Source: Brachionus plicatilis
Lineage: Eukaryota; Rotifera; Eurotatoria; Ploima; Brachionidae
Reading direction: 5' to 3'
DNA length: 64,000 bases
Assembly (NCBI GenBank): GCA_010279815.1
Contig: QEOQ01000688.1
Coordinates: 889,392-953,391, forward strand
Below the pieces are notes generated by a model. The model ran no database searches. It saw only the letters and a list, made by a program, of their open reading frames with translations, and was not told where the DNA came from. Each line of letters opens with the position of its first letter. Positions within the stretch are counted from its first letter, which is position 1. Below are positions 34,135 through 45,745 of the stretch, one piece after another. The position numbers and the translations under genes are program-made.

Positions 34135-34310
34135 GATATTATGATAAAGACCTCTTCGGGACGATGTGTAAGTTAAAATTAAATATTCATATCTTTTTAA
34201 TAAAACTGACATATTCATAGTTTTACGCTCACAAAATAATTTTGAGCTTGACTCTGAAAGAAAAAACAGAAATGTTTGTAAAAGACTTGAACGAGATGCG
34301 TAACGAACCA
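34135..34310 (+). pseudogene. Third, partial copy of the BTB gene (exons 5-6 with intron)
   Basis: Matches 37892-38069 of the right-hand BTB gene, from gatattatgataaagacc through the intron to acgaacca. The intron between is retained but shorter and diverged, so this arose by DNA duplication and not from spliced RNA. It carries tgaacgagatgcgtaacg where the parents have gagctgcg. Confidence 0.85.
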
Positions 34311-34319
34311 TCAATATTA

Positions 34320-34860
34320 GGAATAGTGTCGGAAAGAGAACGCAGCCTTTTCTGACTCCTGTACATATTTTGAAATCTCAGATCACGCTACACTCTAATT
34401 TCTCGTAGAAAAGTTTTATCAAGTTAACTGTTTTTTGTGGCGGGCCATAAGATCTTTATATGGCTGGCCTACAAGGGTTCTCTGTGTATGCTATCAAAGG
34501 CTTTCTTGAAGTCAAATCAGTCTTCAATAAATCCTCTTATCACTTATCACTTCAATAAAGCCTGTTCTTATTCCATATGATGCTTCTAGTTTCTCGCGGA
34601 TTCGGTCAGATTTTGCTTGAAACATTTTCGTTTTGATTTCCCCTCTTTCAGCTATCAGTGCACATGTCTCATCGGATATCCATCTTTACCTTTGATGTTT
34701 TACAAATCCCAAAGCTTTTGAAGGCTCTTTATAGGTTTGTGCTGTATTCAGTTTTATTTTTGGGATCAGCAAGACGTCCAACATCGTATATCTTTTCTGC
34801 ATTTCTCTGATAGGCTTTTCAAAGTTTCACCTTTATACACGCTGGGACTGACTGTATCTG
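34320..34860 (-). pseudogene. Non-LTR retrotransposon reverse transcriptase remnant
   Basis: The minus strand encodes, in broken frames, WISDETCALIAERGEIKTK (the linker typical of CR1/Jockey-like elements before the RT domain), then KKAFDSIHREPL (RT motif with the first catalytic Asp region), then GVRKGCVLFPT (the GVRQGCVLSP motif). Several stops and frameshifts are present and the YADD-type catalytic motif is not reached. The remnant directly abuts the BTB fragment at 34135-34310. Confidence 0.7.
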
Positions 34861-35035
34861 ATCATTGTAAATTTTTTCGCGTTCTAATTCTTAATAAAAA
34901 TAAAATTACCTTTTTAAAAAAAATTTTTTTAATTTTATAATATTTTTTATTTAAAATATTTATTCTTTTAAAAATTTAAAAAAATTAAATTAAATTTAAA
35001 ATCTATTATTACATTTAGATTGATAAAAATGAAAA

Positions 35036-35246
35036 GGCCAAAAAAAAAGCTCAATTTTTGAATTTTTTGTTATTTTCTAATAAATTTTGAAAAAAAAGTT
35101 TACAATACAAATTAAACTGAATTTACAATTAAAGTATTGAATTTTATTTTTCTTCTTAAAAACAAATAAATAGAAACTACTTTTTTCAAAATTTGTTAGA
35201 AAATAATAAAAAATTCAAAAAATTGAGCTTTTTTTTTGACCTTTTT
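35036..35246. mobile_element. Small foldback element
   Basis: About 60-bp arms: the left arm contains gctcaatttttgaatttttt, then ttattttctaataaattttg, and the right arm contains its reverse complement (caaaatttgttagaaaataa, then aaattcaaaaaattgagc). The spacer is about 80 bp. A TTTACGTAAA-type MITE fragment follows at 35246-35325, ending cggcactgta. Confidence 0.75.
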
Positions 35247-35325
35247 ATTTTTTACCAATTTTACGTAAAATAACGTGAATTTAAGTAATTTTACCTGAAA
35301 TCCACTTGTAAAATCGGCACTGTAA

Positions 35326-36889
35326 ATATAATTCTTAAAAAAAATGCTAAACTATTAAAGGAAGAAAACATTTCACGGCTTTCAATAGGAAATTTTTGAA
35401 TTAAGTGTAAAAAAAGCTGAAATAGTCAAAGTAGAATGAAGTTTATCTTTGAGTTTTAGTGTTTATCAACGTAAATTACTTAAATTATATTTTATTGAAC
35501 ATATCACTGATTACTTCTTTGAATTTCGAGTAAAGATTCCCTTAAGATTTATTCGAAATTTTATTCATTTAATTCATCTAACATTGGTAAAATTCTCTAA
35601 TGAATAAACCAGTAATCAATATGACAATAAAATTTGTTCGAGAATATTTAACCATGTTCCCATGTAATATATGAAATTCGGTTCTTAGATTGGAAAAAAT
35701 TAGAAATTTCTATAATTATGTAATGGATTGTGATAAATGATTGAGAACAAAGATTTATTGATTGAAGTATTGAATTTTATAAGAATACTGAAAAAAAAGG
35801 ATGTGATGGTTTTGATTACAATGGAGACATCGTGCTTTAAAAGAGTACAAAGAGTCGAGATTTAAGCATCATTTTATTAGAATCATACACTTTTTAACAG
35901 CACAATTACCACAACAAATCAAGAAATTCTATTTCAATATTTAACTAATATTCTTTCCTAGCCATAAAAACAATTTACTAGGTAATATTGAGACAATCTT
36001 AATTATCTAGCTTTTTAAGCTTCATTTTCAAGGCGACAAACTTCAACAATATTTTTTTATACTAAATTTATAAAAAGTTTTCCTCTTAATATTTAATTTC
36101 CTTTATTTAAATATTTTTTTTGTTAATATAAAAGTATAAGTACATATCATCGAAAGAGCAAGATAACTAATTGAAATTATTTTTGTAATTTTGAGTATAC
36201 AAATATTTTTTAAGTAATTCATATTCATATAAAATGTAATTCTGCGTCATAGCAATCAAATTCTTTGTTATTAAGTTACCAAAAAAGTCTTTTATTAAAG
36301 TATCTCTTTCGAACAAATATCAGCTTAAATTATTTGTTGTTCATATTAAGGAATTATGTTGAAAAATAAATTCTCTTCATATTAATGGATAAATTTAATT
36401 TTGCTCGAAGCTCTTATATGCAAACTTCAACACTTAAATAGTTATTTTCATAAAGCTTTAAGCTTATTCTGTCAAGTGAAAAGTTATGTAATTTTATTGA
36501 AAATAAAACATTTTAGCTAATACAATAAATAGTACTTTTTAATGTGAAAATAGTTAGCTGTTTTATCTTCTAAATGAGTAAAATTAATAAATAATGATTA
36601 ATTATGATTTACCAAAATATAATCAATATTAATTTTTAAATTATAATTAATAAAGTTTGCAATCATGTGACGAAAAATTTAAGGAAAAAATGATCACCAT
36701 ATATAATTAAAATTCCAGATCGATAAGTTTACTTTATTTGGATAAAAAATATTAAGAAACAGACAATTAAAAAAAAATCCTTGAGTGTTGTTGAATGACT
36801 CAATTTTTATTTAAATATGCAAATTTCAAGTCAAAAATTATAATTATTAATTTCTATATTCTAAATTTCATATAGTTCCAAATTTCGAG
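35326..36889. other. Gene-free sequence before the right arm
   Basis: AT-rich, with no recognisable gene, RNA or repeat structure. Confidence 0.4.
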
Positions 36890-39800
36890 TTTTGACATTA
36901 AATTGGATGAAATAAATTTAAGCTTTGTTTTGAGTAACTAAATGTATGAACAAATAATTATTCGAAAATTTTCGTTGTCATAATTCCTTTAAATTTAGTA
37001 AATTCACTCTTTAAAAAAACATTATTAAGCTGTACACCTTTTGATACTGAAAATTTCTCAATTTTTTTGCTAATTTATATCTCTTTTTTTTTTAAATATT
37101 TAGTTTTACACTAATTTGCCGACCAGAATGAATAGCTCAAAGGCTTTTAATAAAATAGCCAAATACAAAATGGATAAGATCCAAGAAAGTCCTCATATCG
37201 GATTCTGGAAAGTAAATTTTTAGTTGATTTGATCATAAATTACTTGTTTTATTTAACATATTCAAGGTTCTTTACTTCGATCTGGTTGATAGCCCAAAAC
37301 AGTTAAGACTTAACACTTCAAGTGATAAGTATGTGAAGTTTTAATCAAAATTCTATCTAAAGAGATATTTTAAGCATTAAATTTGAGCTAAAAGCGAATG
37401 ATTATTTGCTCGAAGATTCAACTGAGAATTCAAGCTCTGACGAAACGGAAAGTGAGGATTTTAGTTTAGGAGAAATAACTTGGCATATTTTACCAAACAA
37501 TACTTTTAATGACACAATTCGTCCAATTTTTGAATGTAATACTTTTGAAGTAAGAAAAAAAAATTTATATTTTATTATCAAATTTATTTTGAATTATATT
37601 CTTAGTATGATTCAAGTCTAGGCATAATAGAAATGAGTTCGTCAAACTTGAATTTTGAGTTTGAAGTCAGCTTTGAACCATTAGAACCTGATGAAAAGAC
37701 AAATAAAAATTCCATTATGGTTCTATCAAATGAACAAGGAAATTTCAAATTGATTTGTCAACGAGTAATTAAAAAAATTTAAAAAATAAAAATTTAATTT
37801 TTTTAAATTTAATTTCAAAGGTAATGGCTATTGAAAATTTTGATAAACAGTTTAATTTTGCTGATATGTTAAATAATGAATTTATGTCCGATATTATGAT
37901 AAAGACCTCTTCGGGACGATGTGTAAGTTAAAATTAAATTAAATATATTTTTTTAAAATAAGACTGAGATTTTCTTAGTTTTACGCTCACAAAATAATTT
38001 TGAGCTTGACTCTGAAAGAAAAAACAGAAATGTTTGTAAAAGACTTGAACGAGCTGCGTAACGAACCAGAGATGATCGAGCTAGTCTTATTTTATTTATA
38101 CACCAACTCTTTATCCAACAAAATTGAAATGAGTGAAAATACGATCGTTCAAGAAAAAAAATTAGAAAGCTTGGTTAAGTTTTTGCAGAGATATTCCGAA
38201 TTAGATGAATTTACACTTATTCTTAAAACATTTTTGGATAATAACAGTTTTAAAGAAGGTATATTTTAAAAATCATGACTTTTTGATGAATTTTTTTTTT
38301 TTTTCAGTTTTTAATCTTTTGATAAATGATGTGAAAAAATGCAGTGAATTAATAAATGCCAAAATAAAATATAATGAATCAATAAATAATAACAATCATT
38401 TATTTTCCGATCCAGCAAAATTGGTGCAAATTTTGAAATTTTGCTTGAACCAAATTTCTTTAGGTATATTTATTTTAATCTAAAATATTATTTTATTTAA
38501 ATTTTCAATTTAGCTTTTATTAAAATTATCAGATTGCTTGATTTATTTGCTGGGAAGCAAAATCAGTTGTCCAAAAAAGAAAAAATCGAGTTTATATCAA
38601 AGATTGAAAATTGGTGAGTTTTTTCCAAGATGCATATTTTTGATATTTAAAATAACAGCAAATTTTAATTCAGATATTTTTCAAGTTTGGAGAAAAAAAT
38701 TTAATCTTAAAATTTGATTTAATCTTTAATTAATTATGGAAACATTTAAGATAAGATTAACAATGCAAGAATAAAATTTTTAAAACAAAACTTTTAGAAT
38801 AAGAATTTAAATTATCAATTAAGACATTTTTATTTATTAATTTTATTTCCATCAATTTGAAGTTATTTTTTTTTTGAAATTTATTAATTTTTTTTTATTG
38901 TTGTTGGTTTAATTATCAATAAAAATGCTTCTTTAAAAAAATGCTTAAGTTATCCTAAGATAAATTATAATTTTCAGAAATTAAAATTAAAATTTTTTTA
39001 AGTTTTCCTTTTTTTGTCGAACAATTCAAACAGTTATTGGTGTCGTTACACAAACACTCGCAGCAATCTACGGAACAGCATAAACGTGAAGTAGCCGAAT
39101 ACTTAGTTCCTGAAGTATAATTTTTGCAGAGTTGGCAGCTTTTTTTCTCTTTAAAGTTTAGTTAAATGTAACTAACTTTAAAGAAATTAATGGAAAAAAA
39201 GGAGTCATTTAAAAAAAAAAAAAGATAATGCTAAGTTTTTTCCGCAAGCTTGACAAATTTGTTGATAATATGCTAAATTTGATAAAATGCTGGGAAGATA
39301 GCATCGAAAAAATAATCTCTAATAAAAAATCAAAAAATTCCAAATCAAATAGAAAAATCTCTGATGAAGAAGAGGACGATCAAGAAGAAGTTTCAAGTCA
39401 GAAACATGGCAAAAAACTTAAAAAAAAACTCGGTAAATCGATCAAAACAGCAATGCATGTTCGTGAACTGAAGAAAATTCAAAAATTCAGTGATATAATC
39501 AAAAAAAAAATCTCCAAATTGGAATCTTCTTTGTAAATATTCTATAAATTTTTTTATAAAAATAATGAATTAAAAAATTTCTAAATAGAAAAAAATACCA
39601 AAAAACTAAGCAGAATTTAAAGGCAAATCTTATTTTAAAAGAATTAAATAATCTAACAAATAATTTTATAAATGATACACCAACATTCTTGGTTAAATTG
39701 GACAATTTTTTAGCAAAAATAAAAGCCAGATCAAAAAATTCATCCAAACAAAAGGAATTTAGATATAGTCTCAAAATAACGTCCTCGAGAATAGTAATAT

Positions 39801-41880
39801 TATTTCTAAATGATTAAAGACTTTTTTTATTATTTAATTTTAGCAATGGATGTTGAATGAATTGAGGCAAAATAATGTGACATCAGATTCGCTTATAAGT
39901 CAACTGATTTCTAAAGTAAATCTTAGAGAATTCACGAATGAAATTGAAAAACTTGGACTTGGAAAGTCAAGACCAATTGATAAAAACTCTGATTCAAAAT
40001 TTAATCTTGAATCATGTTTTCAATCTAGATCGGTCAATGAGAACCATCTAGCGACCGAAGCACTCAAGCTTTTTAGATCAAAATATTTGTCAGACATAGT
40101 TATTAATGTTATCGATGATCACAAAAATTCTGCATACTTTAATGTACATGGAGTATTGGTTGCCTCTCGATGTGCTTGGTTTCACCGAGCTCTCAGCTCT
40201 GGAATGAAAGAATCCATAAACAAGTAGGTTATTTTTCGACTCAAAATAGGAAATTAATTTAGATAAATTTAATTAAGAATTTAATTATATCTTTTAGAAA
40301 TTGAAGCATGGGGAGGATAATGAGCAGTATGGAACTGTGCTTTATCTTTATTAATTTTAAAATATATCTTTTAATGAATGCAATTCCCTATACTAAACTT
40401 GCATTTCAGACCTCATTAGGGTACTTTTTTAAAGAAATTTTAGTTCCTTCAAATTCGGAAAGGGTCTTAATATCAAAAAATAAATTTTTATTTTTGGAGG
40501 AATGATGAGAATTATTTCAGATTTGAACTTTTTTCAGTATATTATCATGTTCATTATTAATCAAACTAGTAGATTATTTTTCGACTCAAATTAGAACAAT
40601 TAAATAAAAAGTCAAGTTTTTATTAATTTTGTTCAATCAAAAATTTAGTATGGGAAGGACTATTGGCAGTATGGAACTGTTTTTATTTTATTTTAAGTCA
40701 AAATACAAATTCTTTTGTGTTGATATGTATTTCCACCTTTATTTATTTATAGCATAGATTTTCCCTAAAAATTTTATTTAAAAAATTTTAGTGCTTTAAC
40801 AATCCGAAAGTGATTTAATATCTGTTTTTTTTAGTTTCATCTCTAAGTAAAAAACTTTGAGAAATAACATAAAATCAAGAAATCATATAAATCTAGAGAA
40901 AACGGAGAGTTCTGGCAAATCAAATCACCATTACAAAACTGAATCTCAAATCCGATTCTGTGTTAATATGATCTTTAATATTTATTATTCAAAAAGTTTG
41001 TTATAGTGAATTTTAAACCAAATATCTTTTACTCTTTTAAGCATTTTCATTCCAAAAAAGAATTATCATACAATTTTTACTGTTTTAACTAAAATTGCTT
41101 CTCTTTGTTTCATTTACAAAATACTTTTTAATATTAAATAATTACAGCATTTTTAAGCCAATAATTGACTTAAATAGAAAGAACAAAAAATTTAATAAAA
41201 AATATTTTTTAATATTTTGGAAGAATAATGGGAATTATTTCAGACTTCGTTTTTTTATGAAAAGTAAATTACCTGGTTCATTAAAAACCAAACAATCAAA
41301 TTTAAAATTTTATTTTTAATTAATTTTTATTTTTTGAATACATTTATTCTAACTTAATTGAAAAATTAATTTTTTAAAAGAAAAGTAGTATTATATGACT
41401 CGAACTTGAAGCTTTTTGAAATCTTCATCGAATATCTTTACAGTGGACATTTTGATTCAGATTACCAGCTAGACAACACTGAGTTGATTGGACTCCTTAC
41501 TTTGGCAGACAAATATGAAGTATTACTTTCAAAATTTAAATGATGAAAAAGTAAAACTAAAAATATATTTAAAGTGTCATTCTCTGAAGTATTTAATTGA
41601 ACACCGATTAATAAACAGCTTGGAAAGCTTTTCCAAAATTTCTGACAATCATGAATGGATTTTGGACCTGATTGACATCATAATACTAAGCGAACAATTT
41701 GATTTAAAAAACTTGATGGTAATTACTAAAATTTTCATTTTCAAAATTTTAACATTTGCCAAAGAATACAAGTGTTGATATATTGACTGAAATGATGAAA
41801 GAAAATGATGTTAACTTAGAAAGAGAAGAGTTTAAGCAATTACATGAGAATCTCATTAAGAAAATTGAGGAAAAGTTGAA
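36890..41880 (+). repeat. Right arm of large inverted duplication
   Basis: Reverse complement of 22650-27310. It is longer than the left arm by about 330 bp because of extra sequence in the intron after 40223. Homology begins in the 5' flank near gttttgacattaaattggatg and fades after 41870 inside the last exon. Confidence 0.88.
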
Positions 41881-42235
41881 CTCAAAAAGCCTGAAAAAAA
41901 TTAAACCAGTTTTGAAAAATAGTAAAAAGAAGATTTTAGATGAAATTTTCTCCGAAAGTAGCAGTGACGATGAGATAGTGTTTGGGGATAGTTACGATAA
42001 TGTCCAGTCTTTATATTCAGATATTTCCATCACTCGGGAACAGCAGTTAATTAACTACGCACATCCTCTAATAGTGGCGGATCCTCGTCTTCTCGAGGAT
42101 GCATTTAATCAACTAAAGGAAATTATTGGATCTGACTTAGAAATTCAATTTAATGATCAAGAATTGGTCAAGTTATTGGTACAATACGACTACGACTTGA
42201 ATCGAGTTGTACCTGTTGTTTTAAATTGTGAATAA
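37128..42235 (+). CDS. Double-BTB-domain protein, right (complete) copy
   Basis: Fifteen exons join in phase, giving about 958 aa: 37128-37211, 37267-37328, 37375-37549, 37606-37764, 37821-37922, 37979-38258, 38308-38463, 38514-38613, 39003-39114, 39225-39532, 39589-39793, 39844-40223, 41381-41519, 41575-41718 and 41765-42235. Acceptors at 39003 and 39225 are the least certain. The N-terminal ~180 residues are unrecognised. BTB1 begins SDIMIKTSSGRC then YAHKII (about 183-290). A Lys/Glu-rich linker follows (SDEEEDDQEEVSSQ). BTB2 is at about 661-775 (SKYLSDIVINV, LFEIFIEYLYSG, LLTLADKYE). The C-terminus has an SESSSDDE patch and a helical UBA/CUE-like end. Two tandem BTBs recall IBtk, LZTR1 and RhoBTB, but the Kelch, RCC1 or GTPase parts are absent, so I give no symbol. 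A Cul3-adaptor role is possible by family, not shown. Confidence 0.8.
40240..40590 (+). repeat. Extra tandem-like segment in the BTB intron of the right copy
   Basis: Absent from the left arm. It is bordered by two versions of gttatttttcgactcaaa (40229 and 40574). Internal blocks resemble later parts of the same intron: catggggaggataatgagcagtatgg versus tatgggaaggactattggcagtatgg, and ggaggaatgatgagaattatttcag versus ggaagaataatgggaattatttcag at 41219. It is a diverged duplicate of intron sequence. Confidence 0.65.
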
Positions 42236-43198
42236 TATTAAACTATTCTCAAGTACTTTTTTATTTTTAGATGACAATTAATTTTTTAAACTATTTTTTG
42301 AATAAAATTTTTTAAAATTGTTACAAGCAAATTCGGAGAAAAATTAAAACCAAAAGATTTTTATTGTTTTGTTTACATTTTATTGTTTCTGAAGAAACCT
42401 AAAAAATTGTTTTTATAAATGTATTTAGAAAAAAATGAAAATTCAATTATCTAACATGGAGCATGGTTGACTAGCTAGATTAATATAAGTAAAAATTAAT
42501 TTAAATAATTTAAGGTTTGGTGACCATACAACGGATCAAAAAGGTGATTTAGAGAATGGTCCAGATTTATGGTCTTAAATTCGGGCTTTTTAGCTGTATC
42601 AGTTTAAAACCGGTATTTAAAAAAAAAATAAAGTTCATTTTTATTTTTGATTTTTTATTAAATTTATTAAGTATATTACCAAGTTTAATTTATTTGGTAA
42701 TTTTTATAAAAATCATTTTCTATTTTTTTAATTAACTCACCAGTTCTAAAACTGGCCGTCTAATTAAACTTAAAAAGCAAAAGAATATTGAGACCTCTAA
42801 TTATTAAAATAAATTTGATGACCGAATTTATTTTTATAAATGATCACTAATGATAAAAAAGTTAGGGTTAATTAAATTATTATTTCTTTAGATATCAAAA
42901 AATAACAATTTTAACTAAAACTTAAAAGAATTCATGTCAGATGCATTTTTTAATTTAAAAAACAATTTTGCTTGTTATATCTGAATTGATTTTATCAAAT
43001 CATTGTTTTAAATAAAAAAAAATTAAACATTATTATAATTAAATATTATTTTATTTTTCCATTTGTAAAAGAATGAAGAAAAATTTTAAAAATTAAAAAT
43101 ATTTTGATGAATTTAAATCATCTTAGATAATCATCTGATCAAAATGAGTTTAAGCAATTTTCAAAAATTTAAGATAATTAAAAAAAGCACAAAAAAAT
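42236..43198. other. Gene-free stretch after the BTB gene
   Basis: 3' flank of the BTB gene followed by AT-rich sequence; no gene or repeat identified. Confidence 0.4.
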
Positions 43199-43270
43199 TG
43201 CGTCAGCCGGGAGTCGAACCCGGATCTGCTGCTTGGAAGGCAACAATGATAACCGCTACACCACTGACGC
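43199..43270 (-). tRNA. tRNA-Gly (UCC)
   Basis: A 72-nt cloverleaf with acceptor GCGTCAG/CTGACGC and discriminator A. Anticodon loop CTTCCAA gives TCC. T arm CCGGGTTCGACTCCCGG. The A and B boxes are intact and a T-run terminator follows on the minus strand. Identical to the gene at 45589-45660. Confidence 0.97.
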
Positions 43271-43511
43271 TACAATGAACCAAAAGACTATGAAGAAACA
43301 ACAAATCTTAAAAAATGAATCAAAAAACATAAAAATATTTCTAGAAAATAAATTAAAAAAAGTATTAAAATACCATTTATTTAATAAATCGAATTAAAAT
43401 TTCAAATTTTCTATACTTCAAAATAATATTAGTTAAAAGAATTTTAAACAAAGTATTTAATTTAGGTATAAATTTAGTGTGAATTGATAAAAAATATCAA
43501 TAGAAAATAAA

Positions 43512-43817
43512 ATGTATTTTAGCTATCCAATATATTACAGAACTCAAGTTTGCAGAACTATTCCAGTTCTTCCAGTTGCAGTACCAGCACCAGTTCATGT
43601 TCCAGTAGCAGTTCCAACTTATGTGGCACAACCTGTTGCAGTACCTGTTGCAGTTCCAGTTGCTGTTCCAGTTGCTGTTCCTGTCGCTGTTCCAAAGCCA
43701 GTAATGAAAATTCAAACTTCAAAACTTACTTTGAAAGAAGTTCCAGTTAAAAAAATAGTTAAAGAGTTACATTGGCAAATAGAGAAAGGTGAAGAAATTA
43801 CCGTTCCATGTTATTAA
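43512..43817 (+). CDS. Small Val-Pro-Ala repeat protein, 101 aa, hypothetical
   Basis: ATG to TAA frame with a Tyr-rich start (MYFSYPIYYRT), then many VPVAVP-type repeats (residues about 17-65), then a non-repetitive charged C-terminus (KIQTSKLTLKEVPVKKIVKE) ending TVPCY. No signal peptide or transmembrane segment is clear. The non-repetitive ends and ordinary start favour a real gene over a chance frame, but the repeat also opens the other two frames. Similar VPV-repeat proteins occur in cuticle or extracellular matrices of invertebrates; that link is only suggestive. It sits between two tRNA genes. Confidence 0.5.
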   Translation: MYFSYPIYYRTQVCRTIPVLPVAVPAPVHVPVAVPTYVAQPVAVPVAVPVAVPVAVPVAVPKPVMKIQTSKLTLKEVPVKKIVKELHWQIEKGEEITVPCY

Positions 43818-43886
43818 ATTAAGCATTTTTTAAATCAAAGATTTTTTAAATAAATCAAAATCTTAAAAAACATTTATTTAATTAGA

Positions 43887-43958
43887 TCCCGCGTGGTCTA
43901 GTGGTTAGGATTTGACGCTCTCACCGTCAAGGCCCGGGTTCAATTCCCGGCACGGGAA
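43887..43958 (+). tRNA. tRNA-Glu (CUC)
   Basis: A 72-nt cloverleaf: TCCCGCG...CACGGGA acceptor with one C-A mismatch, anticodon loop GCTCTCACC giving CTC, T arm CCCGGGTTCAATTCCCGG, and a T-run downstream. D arm TGGTCTAGTGGTTAGGAT matches eukaryotic tRNA-Glu. Confidence 0.95.
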
Positions 43959-45468
43959 AATTTTTTTAAATTATAATCTTTTAATATTTTTTTAATTCAA
44001 AAGTCCACAAGATTACTATTATTCTATTTATTTATATTATTTTTAATTGTTAATAGCCATTTAATACGTATACCTGAAAACCCCCTAATTTAAAAAAAGC
44101 AAATTAGAGTGCAATTCAAAATTTAAATTTTCAATATTAAATGTATTTAAAATTTTTCAAAATTAGATTCCTCTTATCAAGAGCTTCAATTTGGTACCAA
44201 TGCTGCGATACCTGATTTACTCATTTAGAAAAAAAATCCAAAATATTTTTTAAACACAAGAACTCAATTCTGTAATTTTGTACGACCCTTGCACGCCATC
44301 AATTCTTGCACATTAACAGTTAGTTTATCCGATTCTCTATCCTTTAAAATCATTTTCATCATTCTCATGAACACCCTTAGAAAATTAAAACTTTAAAAAA
44401 AAATTTAAAATTTAAAAAAAAACACATTATGAGTACTTTAACTCTATTTGTAACTGGGATGCTAATTTTTTTAAATTTTGTGAGGTATGTGCCTTTATCA
44501 GGTACCCATGTATTTTTAATTATACTTTTAATTGATTTATTTTTATAACTTGGATAGAATTTTGATACAAATACGAATTTTTATTTTTTAGGTATGCTTA
44601 TTATACAGGCGAGAATTAAAAACAAATAAAGAGAAATAAAAAGTTAAAATTAAAAAAGTTAAATAAAAGATTTAAGTCAACAATTTAAATAAAATATTCT
44701 TCTTTTATTATTTAAAATGAATTTTTCATATACACCAATGTAACTGTATAATTAATGATTCTTGAAAGTTTCTTAGTATTTCTTTTATTTTCATCTTTTA
44801 GATTTATTTTTTTATTCCAAAAGAGCTAAATCACAATAATTATCTCAATTATCAGTTATTTTAAACATATATTTTATAATTTTATGTGATTGTTAAAATA
44901 GCATTAATAATATAATTGGAACAGCCTTAAAATTTCTGAATTTTGAGAAAATTAGTAAAATATTGAAAAAAAATTTTGAGTTCAAATTTTTTAAACCATT
45001 ATAATCACAGAAGTATTTTTAATTTCTTTTCTTTTTTTAAATAGAAATAAAGAGTTTTTATGCGTAATTTTTATCTTTTATTGAACAATTTTATATTATT
45101 ATGATTATTAAAATAATTAATTAATTCAAATATTTAGAAAATTGCTGAATCAAAGGACAAAATGTTAATGTGAAAAACGTTAAAAAATTTTTGAAAAGTC
45201 TAAAAAACTCATGGGTCTTTATGTTAATATTTTTTTAATGATGTTTAATTATTAAAATAATTAAATCTTTTTAAAAATTTAAAGTACTTTTTGATATTAT
45301 ATTGGGCGACAAAAAATATTCGATTATTTTTTGTTCGGTTTTTATTTAATTTAACTTTTAATAGTGAAAAAAAAGTCTTAAAAACTTCTCTGGTCTACTA
45401 GTGCTAAACAATCTAAATTTTCTTTATAACTAGGAATATTTATAACAAATAAACCGCTTTTACATATA
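43959..45468. other. Gene-free stretch between tRNA genes
   Basis: AT-rich with no supported gene; a few GC-richer patches (44275-44345, 44455-44515) are not open. Confidence 0.4.
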
Positions 45469-45540
45469 TCCGTGATAGTATAGTGGTGAGTATCCCCGCC
45501 TGTCACGCGGGAGACCGGGGTTCAATTCCCCGTCACGGAG
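45469..45540 (+). tRNA. tRNA-Asp (GUC)
   Basis: A 72-nt cloverleaf: perfect acceptor TCCGTGA/TCACGGA with G discriminator, D arm TAGTATAGTGGTGAGTAT, anticodon CCTGTCACG giving GTC, T arm CCGGGGTTCAATTCCCCG, followed by a T-run. Confidence 0.97.
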
Positions 45541-45588
45541 TATTTTTTTCATCAAAAAAATATCCATTTAAATTTTTGAAAAAAAAAC

Positions 45589-45660
45589 TGCGTCAGCCGG
45601 GAGTCGAACCCGGATCTGCTGCTTGGAAGGCAACAATGATAACCGCTACACCACTGACGC
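45589..45660 (-). tRNA. tRNA-Gly (UCC), second copy
   Basis: Identical over 72 nt to 43199-43270. It is convergent with tRNA-Asp, 48 bp apart; the gap has T/A runs that can end both transcripts. Confidence 0.97.
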
Positions 45661-45705
45661 TATGAAAATTAAAAGAATATAAATTTTGTTTTACTTTAAC
45701 ACTCT

Positions 45706-45736
45706 AAAGTCCGCGGTGTCAATTTGACACTTTTTG
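45706..45736. repeat. piggyBac-like terminal repeat, isolated left end
   Basis: The sequence ctctaaagtccgcggtgtca, then atttgacacttt, matches the terminal repeat at 46773-46811. A hAT element follows 10 bp later, so this end was probably separated from its partner. Confidence 0.6.
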
Positions 45737-45745
45737 AGTATTTAT

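Noticed and set aside
39499..39774. 91-codon minus-strand frame repeated in both arms
   Set aside because: It is antisense to BTB-gene exons 10-11; the matching copy at 24453-24728 is the same shadow in the other arm.
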